A stretch of DNA of 43,374 nucleotides. Origin: Bryobacterales bacterium (lineage in GTDB: Bacteria; Acidobacteriota; Terriglobia; Bryobacterales; Bryobacteraceae). Positions 1 through 8,798 of this stretch are shown in pieces; position 1 is the first letter of the stretch; each line of letters opens with the position of its first letter. The notes under the pieces are model-generated. The model had not been told where the DNA came from, searched no databases, and saw only the letters and a program-made list of their open reading frames with translations. The translations under genes and the position numbers were made by a program. The DNA lies in NCBI GenBank assembly GCA_020852755.1, contig JADZAF010000277.1, positions 1-43,374 on the forward strand, given 5' to 3'.

Positions 1-1810
1 ACTCGTAGCGCAGGCCGTAGTTCATGGTCAGGTTCGGCCGGATCTTCCACTCGTCCTGCGCGTAGCCGATGTAATAGGTCTGCTTCAGAAAGCGGTTGCC
101 GGTGGCGCCTCCGTGCAGCGGGTTGGGGGCGCTCACGTCTCCGATCACCTGCACGCTGGACGGCCGGTTGGCCAGCAGGCTCTCGATGTTCGAAAAAGTG
201 TAGGTGGCGCCGCCCAGGCGGTCCGTGTACATGCGTATGGGCCGCACTTCGCCGCCGAACTTGATGGTGTGGCTGCCCTTGACCCAGCTCAACTGGTCCG
301 ACAGCGTAACCGTGTAATTGGTATAAGGCACCGCGCGCCCGTTCTGCGCGCTGCTGGAGCGCACCAGCCCTCCGATGCGGGCCGCGCCGGCGGAGGCGCC
401 CTGCCCTCCCACGCCCGAGATCACGGCGGTTCCGGTGAAATCCACGGAGACCGCGGACAGGTCGATGCCGTTGACGCCGGGCGCCACGCCGTTGAAGCGG
501 GTCTTCGAACCGTTGAAGCCGACCTTGGTCTCGTTGATTACCGTGGAACTCAGGATCTGCTGCAAGGCCACCATGCCGTTCTGGGGCACGGCGGTGGTGC
601 GCGCGTAGTTGCCGGTCACGTTGAGCGGCAGGATCAGCTCGCCCTGGTCGCGGAAATAGCGTGCCACGATCGAGTAGCGGTCGTTGATCCGGTAGTCCAG
701 TCGGACGCTGCCGTAATTCTCGTCGATCGGCGCGCCGGCTGTCAGGCGGGCCACGTCCAGGTCCGGATTCGAAGTCGCCACCCCGGCAGGGTAGGCATCC
801 AGCAGGGGCCGTATGGAAGGAACGGCGCGGGCTTTGGCCGCCGGGCTGGGCACCGCCTCCACGATGTTCTGCGAGGCGCGCTGCCGCAAGCCTTCGTAAC
901 TGGCGAAGAAGAACAGCCTGTCCTTCCGGATGGGGCCGCCCAGGGAAGCCCCGAACTGGTTGAGCCGCAGCGGGGACTTGGTTGCGCCGTCGAAGAAATT
1001 GCGGGCGTCCATCTTGTCGTTGCGGACATATTCAAACAGCGACCCGTGGAATTCGTTGGCGCCCGACTTGGTAACCACGCTGATCTGTCCCGCCGATCCG
1101 GTCCCGAACTCGGCCGGATAGTTGCTCGATTCCACCCGGAACTCCTGCACGTTCTCCAGGCTGGACTGCAGCCGGAACCCGGTGGAAGTCTCGCCGTTCA
1201 GGTTCCCCGGTGAGGAGTCCACGATGGAAGAGGCTTCGATGCCGTCAAAGCGGATCGCGTTCTGCTGGTTGGCGCGGCCGCTGAAGCGGATATTGTCGTA
1301 GCTGCCGCCGCCGGCGGTCAGCGCGCCGGGCGCCGCGAGATACAACTGCGAGAGCTGGCGTCCGTTCAGCGGCAGGGTCGCCACTTCACGCTGGTTGATG
1401 TTGGCGCCGACGCGCGCGGAACTGGTATCGATGACCACGAGTTCACCGCCCGAGACGGTGACTTCCTGCTGCAAGGCGGCCGGCTGCAGGACGATGTCGA
1501 GCGTCCGCTCCTGGCCGGCGGTGAGAGCGATGTCCCGGTACTCGGACGGGCCCAGCCCGTCGAAGCCGGCGGTCACGCTGTACTGCGACGGCGGCAGGTT
1601 GGTGATGATGTAGCGACCCTGGTCGCTGGCCGCCGCGTCACGGCTGACGCCCGTCTTCTGGTTCTTCACCGTCAGCCTGGCGCCGGGGATAACGGCTCCA
1701 TTCGAATCGGTTACGGTACCGGTAATCCGTGCCTCGCCGGTCTGGCCCCAGGCGACCGGAAGCCCGCCCGCCAGGCCGAGCAGCAAACTGAAAATCAGAA
1801 TTGTTCTCAT
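1..1810 (-). CDS. TonB-dependent receptor, Oar-like, N-terminal part (runs off the window)
   Basis: Outer-membrane receptor of the carboxypeptidase-regulatory/TonB type that is greatly expanded in Acidobacteria; the substrate is unknown, probably glycans or peptides. 603 codons are visible from ATG 1810 and the C-terminal part of the barrel lies beyond base 1. A signal peptide (MRTILIFSLLLGLAGG, ending near AWGQ) is followed by a beta-sandwich carboxypeptidase-regulatory domain (residues about 25-110: ITGTVTDSNGAVIPGA, then GRYIITNLPPSQYSV). The plug domain follows (VSGGELVVIDTSSARVG, LPLNGRQLSQL, VEFRVESSNYPAEFG-like stretch, GQISVVTKSGANEFHGS), then the start of the barrel (GASLGGPIRKDRLFFFASYEGLRQ-type segment). 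An SD-like CGGAG lies just upstream. The universal stress protein and glycosidase genes lie upstream on the same strand, so a role in glycan use is plausible but inferred. Confidence 0.93.
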   Translation of the reverse strand, partial: MRTILIFSLLLGLAGGLPVAWGQTGEARITGTVTDSNGAVIPGARLTVKNQKTGVSRDAAASDQGRYIITNLPPSQYSVTAGFDGLGPSEYRDIALTAGQERTLDIVLQPAALQQEVTVSGGELVVIDTSSARVGANINQREVATLPLNGRQLSQLYLAAPGALTAGGGSYDNIRFSGRANQQNAIRFDGIEASSIVDSSPGNLNGETSTGFRLQSSLENVQEFRVESSNYPAEFGTGSAGQISVVTKSGANEFHGSLFEYVRNDKMDARNFFDGATKSPLRLNQFGASLGGPIRKDRLFFFASYEGLRQRASQNIVEAVPSPAAKARAVPSIRPLLDAYPAGVATSNPDLDVARLTAGAPIDENYGSVRLDYRINDRYSIVARYFRDQGELILPLNVTGNYARTTAVPQNGMVALQQILSSTVINETKVGFNGSKTRFNGVAPGVNGIDLSAVSVDFTGTAVISGVGGQGASAGAARIGGLVRSSSAQNGRAVPYTNYTVTLSDQLSWVKGSHTIKFGGEVRPIRMYTDRLGGATYTFSNIESLLANRPSSVQVIGDVSAPNPLHGGATGNRFLKQTYYIGYAQDEWKIRPNLTMNYGLRYE

Positions 1811-1824
1811 AGCTCCGAATTTCG

Positions 1825-1830
1825 AATGTA
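1825..1830 (-). promoter_or_regulatory. -10-like element (TACATT) of the TonB receptor gene
   Basis: TACATT on the minus strand lies 14 bp upstream of ATG 1810, with the SD-like CGGAG between them. No convincing -35 is seen. The gene may have its own promoter in the 184-bp gap after the stress-protein gene. Confidence 0.35.
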
Positions 1831-1994
1831 GCGGGAAGGCTGTTACAAACCGGTGAACGTCCGGTAACGATCCAGTGAATTTTGGCGGTGATGTCCTTAC
1901 GAGTGGGGATACGCGGCACGCCGGAACCGCGCGCCGCAACGATGGCCCCGCGGAGCCGGGTCCGCGGCGGCGCAAAGGGGGACCCTGGGTCCCC

Positions 1995-2864
1995 CTACAC
2001 GCTCACCACCGGGCAGGGGGACTCCCGGATAATCGCGTATGCGTTTGTGCGCAGACGCCCAAAGACGCCCGCCGCCGAACCGCGGCCGATCACCAGCACA
2101 CCGGCGTGCAGCTTCTCGGCTACCCGGCGCACCACCGCCGGCGGATCTCCGCTCTCGACCAGGATCTGGCGGTCCGCCGGCAGTTCGGCGCCCAGGCGCT
2201 CGATCTCCTGCATCGCTTGCTCGTGCAGCGACTGGCGCAGGGCATCGCCGGCGCCCTGTTCCTGAATCTTCAGACAGGGAGCGGCGTGCACCACCGTCAG
2301 CCGGGCTTTGAGTTCGGCGGCGGCCCGGGCCGCCCAGTGCAAGACCTTGCAGCTTTGCGGCCCGAGGTCGATGGCACACAGCACTTCCCTGAACGGAATC
2401 GATGGGACCGGCGGAGCCTGCTCCAGGTGCACCCCGGTCCAGACCGGACAATCGGCGTCATGCAGCACCTTGGCGGTCACCGAGCCCAGGATGAAGCGGC
2501 GGAACGGACCGTAACCGTGAGTCGGCACGAAGATCATGTCGATGCGCTTGTCGTGCGCGTATTCCACGATCCTGCGGGCCGGGTCGCCCTCGGTCAGGAC
2601 CCGCTCCACTCGCAGGCCCGCCAGTTCTTCAGCCAGGAAAGAGTCCAGCTGCTGCTGCACCTGGAGGCTGCGATTGGCGAACAGTTCGCTCAACATCGGC
2701 CCGCCCACCTCCAGGGCGGCGAACTCGTAATGCGGGGGCTGCAGCACATGCAGCAGGGTGATCGACGAACCGCAATGCCGCGCGACCGCGGCCGCATAGC
2801 GGGCGGCGCCCAGCGAACGGTCGGAGAAGTCAACGGGCAGCAGGATTTGCTCGAGCCAGGGCAT
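1995..2864 (-). CDS. tandem two-domain universal stress protein (UspA family)
   Basis: Cytoplasmic nucleotide-binding stress protein made of two UspA domains in tandem (residues about 4-145 and 155-289), so one chain resembles the usual Usp dimer. Domain 1 begins EQILLPVDFSDRS and ends with a largely intact ATP-binding loop, HGYGPFRRFILGSV, in which the G-x9-GS part is present but the first glycine of the canonical G-x2-G-x9-G(S/T) is a proline. Domain 2 (FREVLCAIDLGPQSCK) ends in VIGRGSAAGVFGRLRTN and lacks the final GS, so it may not bind ATP. The start is set by a strong GGGAGGA six to seven bases upstream of ATG 2864. It lies 57 bp downstream of the glycosidase gene and may share its transcript. 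Confidence 0.93.
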   Translation of the reverse strand: MPWLEQILLPVDFSDRSLGAARYAAAVARHCGSSITLLHVLQPPHYEFAALEVGGPMLSELFANRSLQVQQQLDSFLAEELAGLRVERVLTEGDPARRIVEYAHDKRIDMIFVPTHGYGPFRRFILGSVTAKVLHDADCPVWTGVHLEQAPPVPSIPFREVLCAIDLGPQSCKVLHWAARAAAELKARLTVVHAAPCLKIQEQGAGDALRQSLHEQAMQEIERLGAELPADRQILVESGDPPAVVRRVAEKLHAGVLVIGRGSAAGVFGRLRTNAYAIIRESPCPVVSV

Positions 2865-2921
2865 GACAGTCCTCCCCGACAGTGAGCTTAAGCCATTCGG
2901 ATGCCGATGTCGAGTGCGTTC

Positions 2922-5411
2922 TCAGCGTATCCTGCGGTACACCATGACCGCCGCTCCCGGAGAAGTCTCGATATGCACCGGCAGCCCCGCTTCCGCCAGC
3001 TCGCGCCCGGTCAGTGTGGCCGCCGCGCCGCCGTTCACGTTTTCTACGGTGTAGCGAGCCCCCCGGTCCAGCCCGCGCAGCCGGAAGCGGGCCGACTCGA
3101 AGGGGCTGCCGGGACGGCGAAAGGCCTGCACCATCCCCTGCCCCTTGCCGGGGCGGTCGAACTGCCAGGCCATCCAGGCACTGCTATCCGTCACGTAAGG
3201 GGTCAGCGGGTAGAAGTCGCCGTAGAAGTTGTCCGCCACCTGCCGCCATTGGCCCAGCAGGCGCATCAGGGCGGGATCCACCCGCTGCGGTTCCGGTCCC
3301 ACCGAGGTGGCGGGCGTGGCCTGGCTCCAGAAGATGTACGGATCGCTGGAGTTGATGGCCGTGCCGAAGTACGGAATCCAGTGCGCGATTCCGTAAGTGA
3401 GCTGCTGCATGGCCAGCGGCTCGTAGGCGTGATCGCTGCGCCACAGCGGCACGGCCCGCCGCAGGGTCTCCAGGTCGTTCCGGCGGCCGCCCGAGGCGCA
3501 GGTATCGATCAGCAGGTTTGGAAAGCGCCGCCGCAACTCGTCCCAATACGCCAGGTATCCGGTCACGTGCCTGATCTCGGTGATCCCCTGGCGGTCCTCC
3601 GCGTCGTTGGCCCGCCAGATCTCCAGCGGAGGGAAGTTGAAGTCCTGGCGGTAGAGGTCGATGCCCTGCTTCTCCAGCAGCCCGCTCACGTGTTCGGCCA
3701 GCCACTGGCGCGCGTCGGGGTTGCCCAGATAGAGCAGCTTGTCCCGCCCCTTACTGCCCAGCAGCCACTCCGGATGAGTCTCGTACAGCCACGTCCCCGG
3801 GTGGACCCGCTCCGGTTCAAACCAGACGATCAGCTTGACGCCTTTGGAATGGGCCAGGTCCGCAATGGGACGGAAACCGGAGGGAAAGCGGGCCGTATCG
3901 GGGAACCAGCTCCCCGTGTTCCACCAGCCGGTCTTGAACGGATACCATCCCGCATCCATCCACCAGTAATCCAGCTTGAGGCCCTGCGACAGGTAGCGTT
4001 CCAGGAACTCCTTCTGGTTCTGCTCGTTGGCCTCCTGCATCTCGATGGTGTAGCGGTTGCTTCCGGAGGCCAGTTGGGGCGGGGGCAGCGTGCCGCCCGG
4101 CCGCGGCAGGTTGTGGGCCACCATCCAGCGGCGCCAGACGTTCTGCCCCCAGATCCAATCGCCCTTCCAGAACAAAAGGGCCACCAGCGGCCCGCGCACC
4201 TCCTCGCCGGGCAGCAGCTTGAAGCGGGTCAGTTCCTGCCCGGCGCGAACGGTCAGCCCGGTCCCTTCGTCTCGGGTGAAACGGGCGGACCACTGTCCCG
4301 GCCACCCCAGTGCGACGATCACTCCCTGGCCGGGCCATTCGATGTTGAAGTAACACAGGTCGCTGTCGGTGGGCCGTCCGCCCGTGGTGGCAATGCGTTT
4401 CACGGCCTTGGCCGGCAGAACGCTCTCCAGGGGCTGGTAATCGGTGGGCGAGTTGGGGCTGCCCCGGGCGTGGTGAAGCAGGAACTCGCCGTCCCGGTTG
4501 CGTTCGAACCGGCTATCGATGGCCTGTATGTCTTCCAGGATGGGAGTATCGGCCGTGCCTGTGTTGCGGAAATGCAGGGTCCACTCCACCACCGGGAAAT
4601 CGCCGTAGGCCACCGCCACCACGCGCGCTTCCAGGGCGCTGCCGGGATCCGTCCAGGAGAGAACGTGCTCCACCCGGCCGCGGTCCAGGGCGCGCGATTG
4701 GCGCCTGAACCGCCACGTCTTCAACAACTCGGAAGAGGGCCGCCCTCCGTACCGGAAAGAAAAGGGCAGTTCGGAAGAATAGGGCTCGGCCAGCGGGCCT
4801 ACCGGCAGGTCCGCGATCCGGAGGGTGCGGCCCCCGGCCAGGGTGACGCGCGCCTCCGCCCAGTCCGCCTGGTCCCAGGCAGCCTGGTGGGTCAAGCCTT
4901 TGGGTCCCGAAGGCTCCAGTTTCAGCCCGAATTCCGTGGCCCCGCCCAATTCGGCTTTGACCTCGATGCCCGGCATGCCCTCCCGCATCTGGGGGCTGCG
5001 GAACAGTTCCTTGCCACCGGCCTCCACCGAGGCGACCACGCCGCCCCGTCCCGTGTTGGAGTAATAGCCCAGATCGTTGCTGTCCACTCCTACCACCGCC
5101 TCGAACCGCACGGCCGGCTCCGGAAGCCGCACCCGGATCTCACCCGGAAACGGCATGTTGATCCCGTGGTCGAAGGTGCGCCCGGCGATCAGGAACTTTC
5201 GCCCTCCGATGCCATTGCGGTGAATTGAACTCGAACGGCTGTAGATCAGCATGTGGGGCGCCGCCGATCCCTTTGCGGGCTTGCCCAACAGCCTGGCCCC
5301 GGTCCACTCTCGCGCCGCCGCCAACTCTTCCTTTGCCGTCCGTTGATCCGCTCCCGGCGCCTGGGCGTACAGTGCGCCGGCCAGCAGCATGAGCCACGCC
5401 ACCCGTTGCAT
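2922..5411 (-). CDS. secreted GH36-type alpha-galactosidase-like glycosidase with NPCBM domain
   Basis: Exported glycoside hydrolase, probably cleaving alpha-galactosides or related sugars in the periplasm. The reading frame is open up to ATG 5480, but the Met at 5411 starts a clean signal peptide (MQRVAWLMLLAGALYAQA) and has GGGAG upstream, so I choose it (829 residues). An N-terminal carbohydrate-binding NPCBM-like region (RTFDHGINMPFPGEIRV, RFEAVVGVDSND, then GGKELFRSPQMREG) precedes the beta-sandwich and TIM barrel typical of clan GH-D: LDYWWMDAGWYP, GSWFPDTARFPSGFRPIAD, WFEPERVHPGTW. By family analogy, the nucleophile is the Asp in LYRQDFN (residue 590 from this start) and the acid/base is the Asp of PLWRSD (residue 660), after DTCASGGRRNDLE. 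It lacks the Cys-rich GH27 pattern. GH36 is firm at the fold level; the exact substrate is not. Confidence 0.9.
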   Translation of the reverse strand: MQRVAWLMLLAGALYAQAPGADQRTAKEELAAAREWTGARLLGKPAKGSAAPHMLIYSRSSSIHRNGIGGRKFLIAGRTFDHGINMPFPGEIRVRLPEPAVRFEAVVGVDSNDLGYYSNTGRGGVVASVEAGGKELFRSPQMREGMPGIEVKAELGGATEFGLKLEPSGPKGLTHQAAWDQADWAEARVTLAGGRTLRIADLPVGPLAEPYSSELPFSFRYGGRPSSELLKTWRFRRQSRALDRGRVEHVLSWTDPGSALEARVVAVAYGDFPVVEWTLHFRNTGTADTPILEDIQAIDSRFERNRDGEFLLHHARGSPNSPTDYQPLESVLPAKAVKRIATTGGRPTDSDLCYFNIEWPGQGVIVALGWPGQWSARFTRDEGTGLTVRAGQELTRFKLLPGEEVRGPLVALLFWKGDWIWGQNVWRRWMVAHNLPRPGGTLPPPQLASGSNRYTIEMQEANEQNQKEFLERYLSQGLKLDYWWMDAGWYPFKTGWWNTGSWFPDTARFPSGFRPIADLAHSKGVKLIVWFEPERVHPGTWLYETHPEWLLGSKGRDKLLYLGNPDARQWLAEHVSGLLEKQGIDLYRQDFNFPPLEIWRANDAEDRQGITEIRHVTGYLAYWDELRRRFPNLLIDTCASGGRRNDLETLRRAVPLWRSDHAYEPLAMQQLTYGIAHWIPYFGTAINSSDPYIFWSQATPATSVGPEPQRVDPALMRLLGQWRQVADNFYGDFYPLTPYVTDSSAWMAWQFDRPGKGQGMVQAFRRPGSPFESARFRLRGLDRGARYTVENVNGGAAATLTGRELAEAGLPVHIETSPGAAVMVYRRIR

Positions 5412-5524
5412 ATCCGAAGCATGCTCCCGCGGCGGGGCGCGGCGCAAGTGCAGCGGCTGCAGGAATCGGTTGTATTCCATATAGGAGATTCGTATCCTAA
5501 AAGAGTTATCCGGAGGCCCAGGCT

Positions 5525-6574
5525 ATGAGAAAGAACCAAGCGACAGCGCTGTTGATCGGGTGCGCCGTGTTTCTCGGGACCACGGCTTGCACAACCGCAC
5601 CCAAGAAAGTGGAAGTCGACGCTGCCAGGCTGGCGGCGTTCAAGCCCCTTCCGTCGGCGGTGGAGTCGGCGGACAACCCCATCACCGAGGAGAAGGTGAG
5701 CCTCGGCCGCATGCTCTACTTCGAGCCCCGGCTCTCGAAGGGTCACGACATCTCCTGCAACACCTGCCACCAGCTGGACAAGTACGGGGTCGACAACGAG
5801 CCGACCTCTCCCGGCCACAAGGGCCAGCGAGGCAGCCGGAACTCGCCGACCGTTTACAACGCGGCCGGGCATTTCACCCAGTTCTGGGATGGACGGGCGC
5901 CCACCGTGGAGGAACAGGCTAAGGGCCCCATCCTCAACCCGGTCGAGATGGCCATGCCCGAGCCCAAGAGGGTGCTGGCGGTACTGAGATCCATGCCGGA
6001 ATACGTGCAGGCGTTTCAGAAAGCCTTCCCCGGCGAAAAAGACCCCCTGAATTACGACAACGTCGGCAAAGCCATCGGCGCTTTCGAGCGCAGGCTGTTG
6101 ACTCCCTCCCGCTGGGACAAGTTCCTGACCGGGGACCAGGCCGCCCTGACCGATGAGGAGAAGGCCGGTTTGAACAAGTACCTGGAGGTGGGCTGCCAGA
6201 CCTGCCACAGCGGCGTATACATGGGCGGCTCGATGTTCCAGAAGCTCGGGCTGGTCAAGCCGGCGGAACAGACCGGCGACGAGGGGCGATTCTCCGTGAC
6301 CAAGCAGGATGCGGACAGGATGATGTTCAAGGTCCCGGCTCTGCGCAACATCGAGATGACGGCGCCCTACTATCACAACGGCTCCATAAAGAGCCTGGAC
6401 GAAGCCGTCAAGGACATGGCCGAACACCAGTTGGGCCGGGAGCTGACTGCCGAGGACGTCAACTCGATTGTCGCTTTCCTGAAGGCGCTCACCGGTGAGG
6501 TTCCGGCGGAATTCATCAAGCCGCCCGAACTCCCCAAGAGCACCGCAAAGACGCCCAAGCCCGAGAAGGTCTAG
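5525..6574 (+). CDS. di-heme cytochrome c peroxidase, lipoprotein (CcpA/MauG family)
   Basis: Periplasmic, membrane-tethered di-heme enzyme that by family reduces hydrogen peroxide with electrons from small cytochromes; MauG-like oxidation of a partner is the alternative. The N-terminus is a lipoprotein signal with lipobox GTTAC (Cys22). Two c-type heme sites are visible: CNTCH (residues 78-82) and CQTCH (224-228). Between them is SRNSPTVYNAAGHFTQFWDG, typical of the family, and FKVPALRNIEMTAPYYHNGS carries the C-terminal ligand region. At 349 residues it is the usual length. The start has SD CGGAGG at 5511-5516 and a -10-like TATCCT at 5493-5498. It is transcribed divergently from the glycosidase gene and followed by another cytochrome gene. 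Confidence 0.95.
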   Translation: MRKNQATALLIGCAVFLGTTACTTAPKKVEVDAARLAAFKPLPSAVESADNPITEEKVSLGRMLYFEPRLSKGHDISCNTCHQLDKYGVDNEPTSPGHKGQRGSRNSPTVYNAAGHFTQFWDGRAPTVEEQAKGPILNPVEMAMPEPKRVLAVLRSMPEYVQAFQKAFPGEKDPLNYDNVGKAIGAFERRLLTPSRWDKFLTGDQAALTDEEKAGLNKYLEVGCQTCHSGVYMGGSMFQKLGLVKPAEQTGDEGRFSVTKQDADRMMFKVPALRNIEMTAPYYHNGSIKSLDEAVKDMAEHQLGRELTAEDVNSIVAFLKALTGEVPAEFIKPPELPKSTAKTPKPEKV

Positions 6575-6581
6575 CAGCACT

Positions 6582-6630
6582 CCTCCGGCTGAAGCCGGCC
6601 CTTTCACCAGGGACCGGCTTCAGCCGGGGG
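6582..6630. repeat. large perfect palindrome between the two cytochrome genes
   Basis: CCGGCTGAAGCCGG at 6585-6598 is exactly mirrored by CCGGCTTCAGCCGG at 6614-6627. G-U and G-C pairs extend the stem to about 17 bp, around a 15-base loop that can itself pair CCCT with AGGG. There is no U-tract, so it looks more like a REP-type palindrome or mRNA-stabilising hairpin than a simple intrinsic terminator. I see no second full copy in the window. Confidence 0.75.
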
Positions 6631-6664
6631 TGCGCTCCGGTCCCAGGCCGTACCGATTGGCGCT

Positions 6665-7390
6665 ATGCCCAAGCTGCAACTGCTGCCCGTCCCGCTCAAA
6701 GTGGTGATCAGCCTGACCCTGGTGATTCTGGCGATCGGATACCTGGTCGCGCTGGCCAACCTCTATCTCACTTACAACCTGACTGACGGCACCCCCGGCC
6801 TGTCGCCTTCCGATCTGCGGCGGGCCTTCTACGGCAACCGCGACAACACCAAGCTGGCCGCCAAGATCAACGGCGGGAGCATGCAGCAGTTTCTGCCGAA
6901 GTCCGGGGATAAGGAGCGGATCCTTTCCTGGATTCAGGACGGAGCGGCCGAGCCGGATTACCAGGCGGCGGTCCGTCCGATCCTGCAAGCCAACTGCGTG
7001 CGCTGCCACAACCCGAATGGACTGCAGCGCTTTGCCCCGCTGACCACCTATGAGCAGGTGATGGCCGTCACGCAGATCGACCGCGGGGAGCCGGTGAGTC
7101 TATGGGCGCGCGTGGCCCATACGCACCTTCAGTCGATCGGACTCATCTTCCTGGTGCTGGGCGGCGTGTTTTCGTTCACCGGGATTCGGGACCGGGTGAA
7201 GATCGTGATCCTGGTGCTTCCCTTCGCGGCTCTGCTGGTGGACTTCGGAACCCGGTTTCTGGCGAAGTACTCTCCCGGATTTGTATACCTGATGCTGGCT
7301 TCCGGCGCGGCCATCGGCTTTTCGCTGGGGGCGATGACGCTGGTTCCGCTGTACGAGATGTGGCTCGGAAGGCCGCGGAAAGCGGATTGA
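6665..7390 (+). CDS. membrane-bound mono-heme cytochrome c-like protein
   Basis: An inner-membrane protein with one heme-binding motif. A first transmembrane segment (residues about 12-34) is followed by an extracytoplasmic domain containing CVRCHN (Cys111, Cys114, His115) within YQAAVRPILQANCVRCHNPN, the pattern of planctomycete-type cytochrome domains. At least three further membrane segments follow (about 137-158, 163-180, 188-212). It probably passes electrons in the periplasm, perhaps to or from the adjacent peroxidase, but no enzymatic domain is visible. The start at ATG 6665 gives the membrane anchor at once; no strong SD is visible. I do not recognise a named family beyond the cytochrome motif. 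Confidence 0.8.
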   Translation: MPKLQLLPVPLKVVISLTLVILAIGYLVALANLYLTYNLTDGTPGLSPSDLRRAFYGNRDNTKLAAKINGGSMQQFLPKSGDKERILSWIQDGAAEPDYQAAVRPILQANCVRCHNPNGLQRFAPLTTYEQVMAVTQIDRGEPVSLWARVAHTHLQSIGLIFLVLGGVFSFTGIRDRVKIVILVLPFAALLVDFGTRFLAKYSPGFVYLMLASGAAIGFSLGAMTLVPLYEMWLGRPRKAD

Positions 7391-7454
7391 GAACCGGCTC
7401 GGCCGCTTCCGAATCGCAGCGGGCCCCCGAAGAAGACCGGGCGGCAGACGCGCC

Positions 7455-8519
7455 CTACGCCGTCGTGCTCTTCTGTGCCGGTGGCGCTTCCACCGCCAGA
7501 CGCGCGGCAGTATTCAGCAGGTCCTGCCAGGTGGCCGCCTCGATCGGAATGCCCTCTTTCCGCCGCCTGGCCTCCATGCGCCACTCGGGATCGCCGGCCA
7601 CCAGCACCTCGTCGTAGCCCTGGGCAGGAGCCGAGGACTTTAACAGCCCCACCAGCTTTTCCACCCGCGCCGTGAATTCCTCGACCGGCATGAAGCGCGC
7701 AACGTCGATGCCGATAAAGGTCTGGCTGGTTCGCGACGGACGGTCATGCATGCGAATGCCGCCCACCTCCACGCTCATCGCCCCTCCGCCCAGCACCGCG
7801 CAGAGGATCTCCACCATCACTTCCAGCCCGCTGCCCTTGTAGCCTCCCAGCGGCGCCATCATGCCGCGCAGAGCCTCCTCGGTGCTGGTGGTCGGCACTC
7901 CGTTCTTGTCCATGGCCCAGCCGGCCGGAATGGTCTTCTCGCCCGCGGCCGCCAGTTTATACAGCTTGTTGGCCGCCACCGTGGTGGTCGCCATGTCGAG
8001 TAGCCACGGGCCGGGCACGGCCACGCAGATGGGATTGGTCGCCAGCCGCGGCTCCCTCCCCTGCCAGGGCGCAACGATGGGCGAGGCATTGCACATCACG
8101 ATTCCGATCATGCCGACCCGCGAGAAACGCTCGCCCCAGAACGCGGCTGCGCCGAAGTGGTTCGATTCGCGCGCCACCACCATGGACAGCCCGTGCCGCC
8201 GCGCCAGCCGGATGGCGTGTACGCAGCAGGCATCCGACACCACCTGCCCGATGGCGTTCTCGCCGTCGTAGAGCATGATGGCGCCGTTCTCGGAAACCAC
8301 GTGCCCGTCCGCCTGCGCGTCCACCTCCCCGGCTTCAATACGTTCGATGTAGACCGGCAGCAACTGCACGCCGTGCGAGTCCACGCCCCGCAGATTGGCA
8401 TGCACCAGGCAGTCGGCTACCAGCTTGGCTTTGCCCGGCTCGACCCCCGCGGCTTCCACCATGCGCCGGCTGAACCCGGCCAGTCTCTCAGCTTGAACCA
8501 GAACCGTTTCGCCGGCCAT
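7455..8519 (-). CDS. Ldh-family (type 2) malate/L-lactate/ureidoglycolate dehydrogenase
   Basis: NAD(P)-dependent oxidoreductase of the fold shared by malate dehydrogenase type 2 (MdhII/YlbC), ureidoglycolate dehydrogenase (AllD) and delta-1-piperideine-2-carboxylate reductase. It is soluble and cytoplasmic, and the substrate cannot be fixed from sequence. Diagnostic stretches are ANLRGVDSHGVQLLP, GQVVSDACCVHAIRLAR, ARESNHFGAAAFWG, ATNPICVAVPG and APLGGYKGSGLEVMVE. GTG 8528 is possible, but ATG 8519 has a well-placed GAGGTG six bases upstream and gives the usual length (354 residues). It converges on the cytochrome gene with 64 bp between. Its only other neighbour is a divergent amidohydrolase, compatible with a small catabolic unit. 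Confidence 0.92.
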   Translation of the reverse strand: MAGETVLVQAERLAGFSRRMVEAAGVEPGKAKLVADCLVHANLRGVDSHGVQLLPVYIERIEAGEVDAQADGHVVSENGAIMLYDGENAIGQVVSDACCVHAIRLARRHGLSMVVARESNHFGAAAFWGERFSRVGMIGIVMCNASPIVAPWQGREPRLATNPICVAVPGPWLLDMATTTVAANKLYKLAAAGEKTIPAGWAMDKNGVPTTSTEEALRGMMAPLGGYKGSGLEVMVEILCAVLGGGAMSVEVGGIRMHDRPSRTSQTFIGIDVARFMPVEEFTARVEKLVGLLKSSAPAQGYDEVLVAGDPEWRMEARRRKEGIPIEAATWQDLLNTAARLAVEAPPAQKSTTA

Positions 8520-8570
8520 GCTCAGCACCTCGCTCCGTTGTTCATGAAGGTCTCTTCTTTTCTAGCCTAC

Positions 8571-8720
8571 CGCGATGTCGCCCTCTCTTACCGCGCGGGG
8601 CGGTCGAACCCTGGTACGCACCACAGGCGATGAAACAGGGGAAGACCGTTTCCGAGCCGCGGCCGGGAGGCGAGCGGTTCAACTCCCACCTGCGCTGTTC
8701 CCCAAAACCCTGTACGCCGC
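8571..8720. other. possible structured RNA or palindromic remnant in the divergent intergenic region
   Basis: The 279-bp gap between the divergent dehydrogenase and amidohydrolase genes contains much local complementarity. GGGGAA (about 8638-8643) can pair with TTCCCC (about 8698-8703), enclosing ACCG/CGGT pairing, and GGGAG near 8674 can pair with CTCCC near 8691. GGTTCAACTCC resembles a tRNA T-arm but no tRNA can be folded around it. No known riboswitch consensus is recognised. It could be a leader RNA, a repeat remnant or chance. Confidence 0.25.
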
Positions 8721-8780
8721 GGAGCGCCCGGGGTACAGCCGCTCCCGTTGCGGCGCCGTATGGTAACGGATCGGGCCGGA

Positions 8781-8789
8781 TGGTATGCT
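8781..8789 (+). promoter_or_regulatory. extended -10 TGGTATGCT of the amidohydrolase gene
   Basis: TGGTATGCT ends nine bases before ATG 8799. It matches the TGGTAnnnT element found at several other starts in this window and implies a leader of only a few bases. Confidence 0.55.
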
Positions 8790-8798
8790 CTCGGGGAA

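Noticed and set aside
2901-5228. 775-codon open frame on the plus strand
   Set aside because: It is antisense to the GH36 gene, has no domain and is rich in the His/Pro/Arg/Gly composition expected from the complement of a high-GC gene.
8670-8700. tRNA-like T-arm GGTTCAACTCC
   Set aside because: The T-stem does not pair beyond two or three bases and no acceptor, D or anticodon arm can be built around it.
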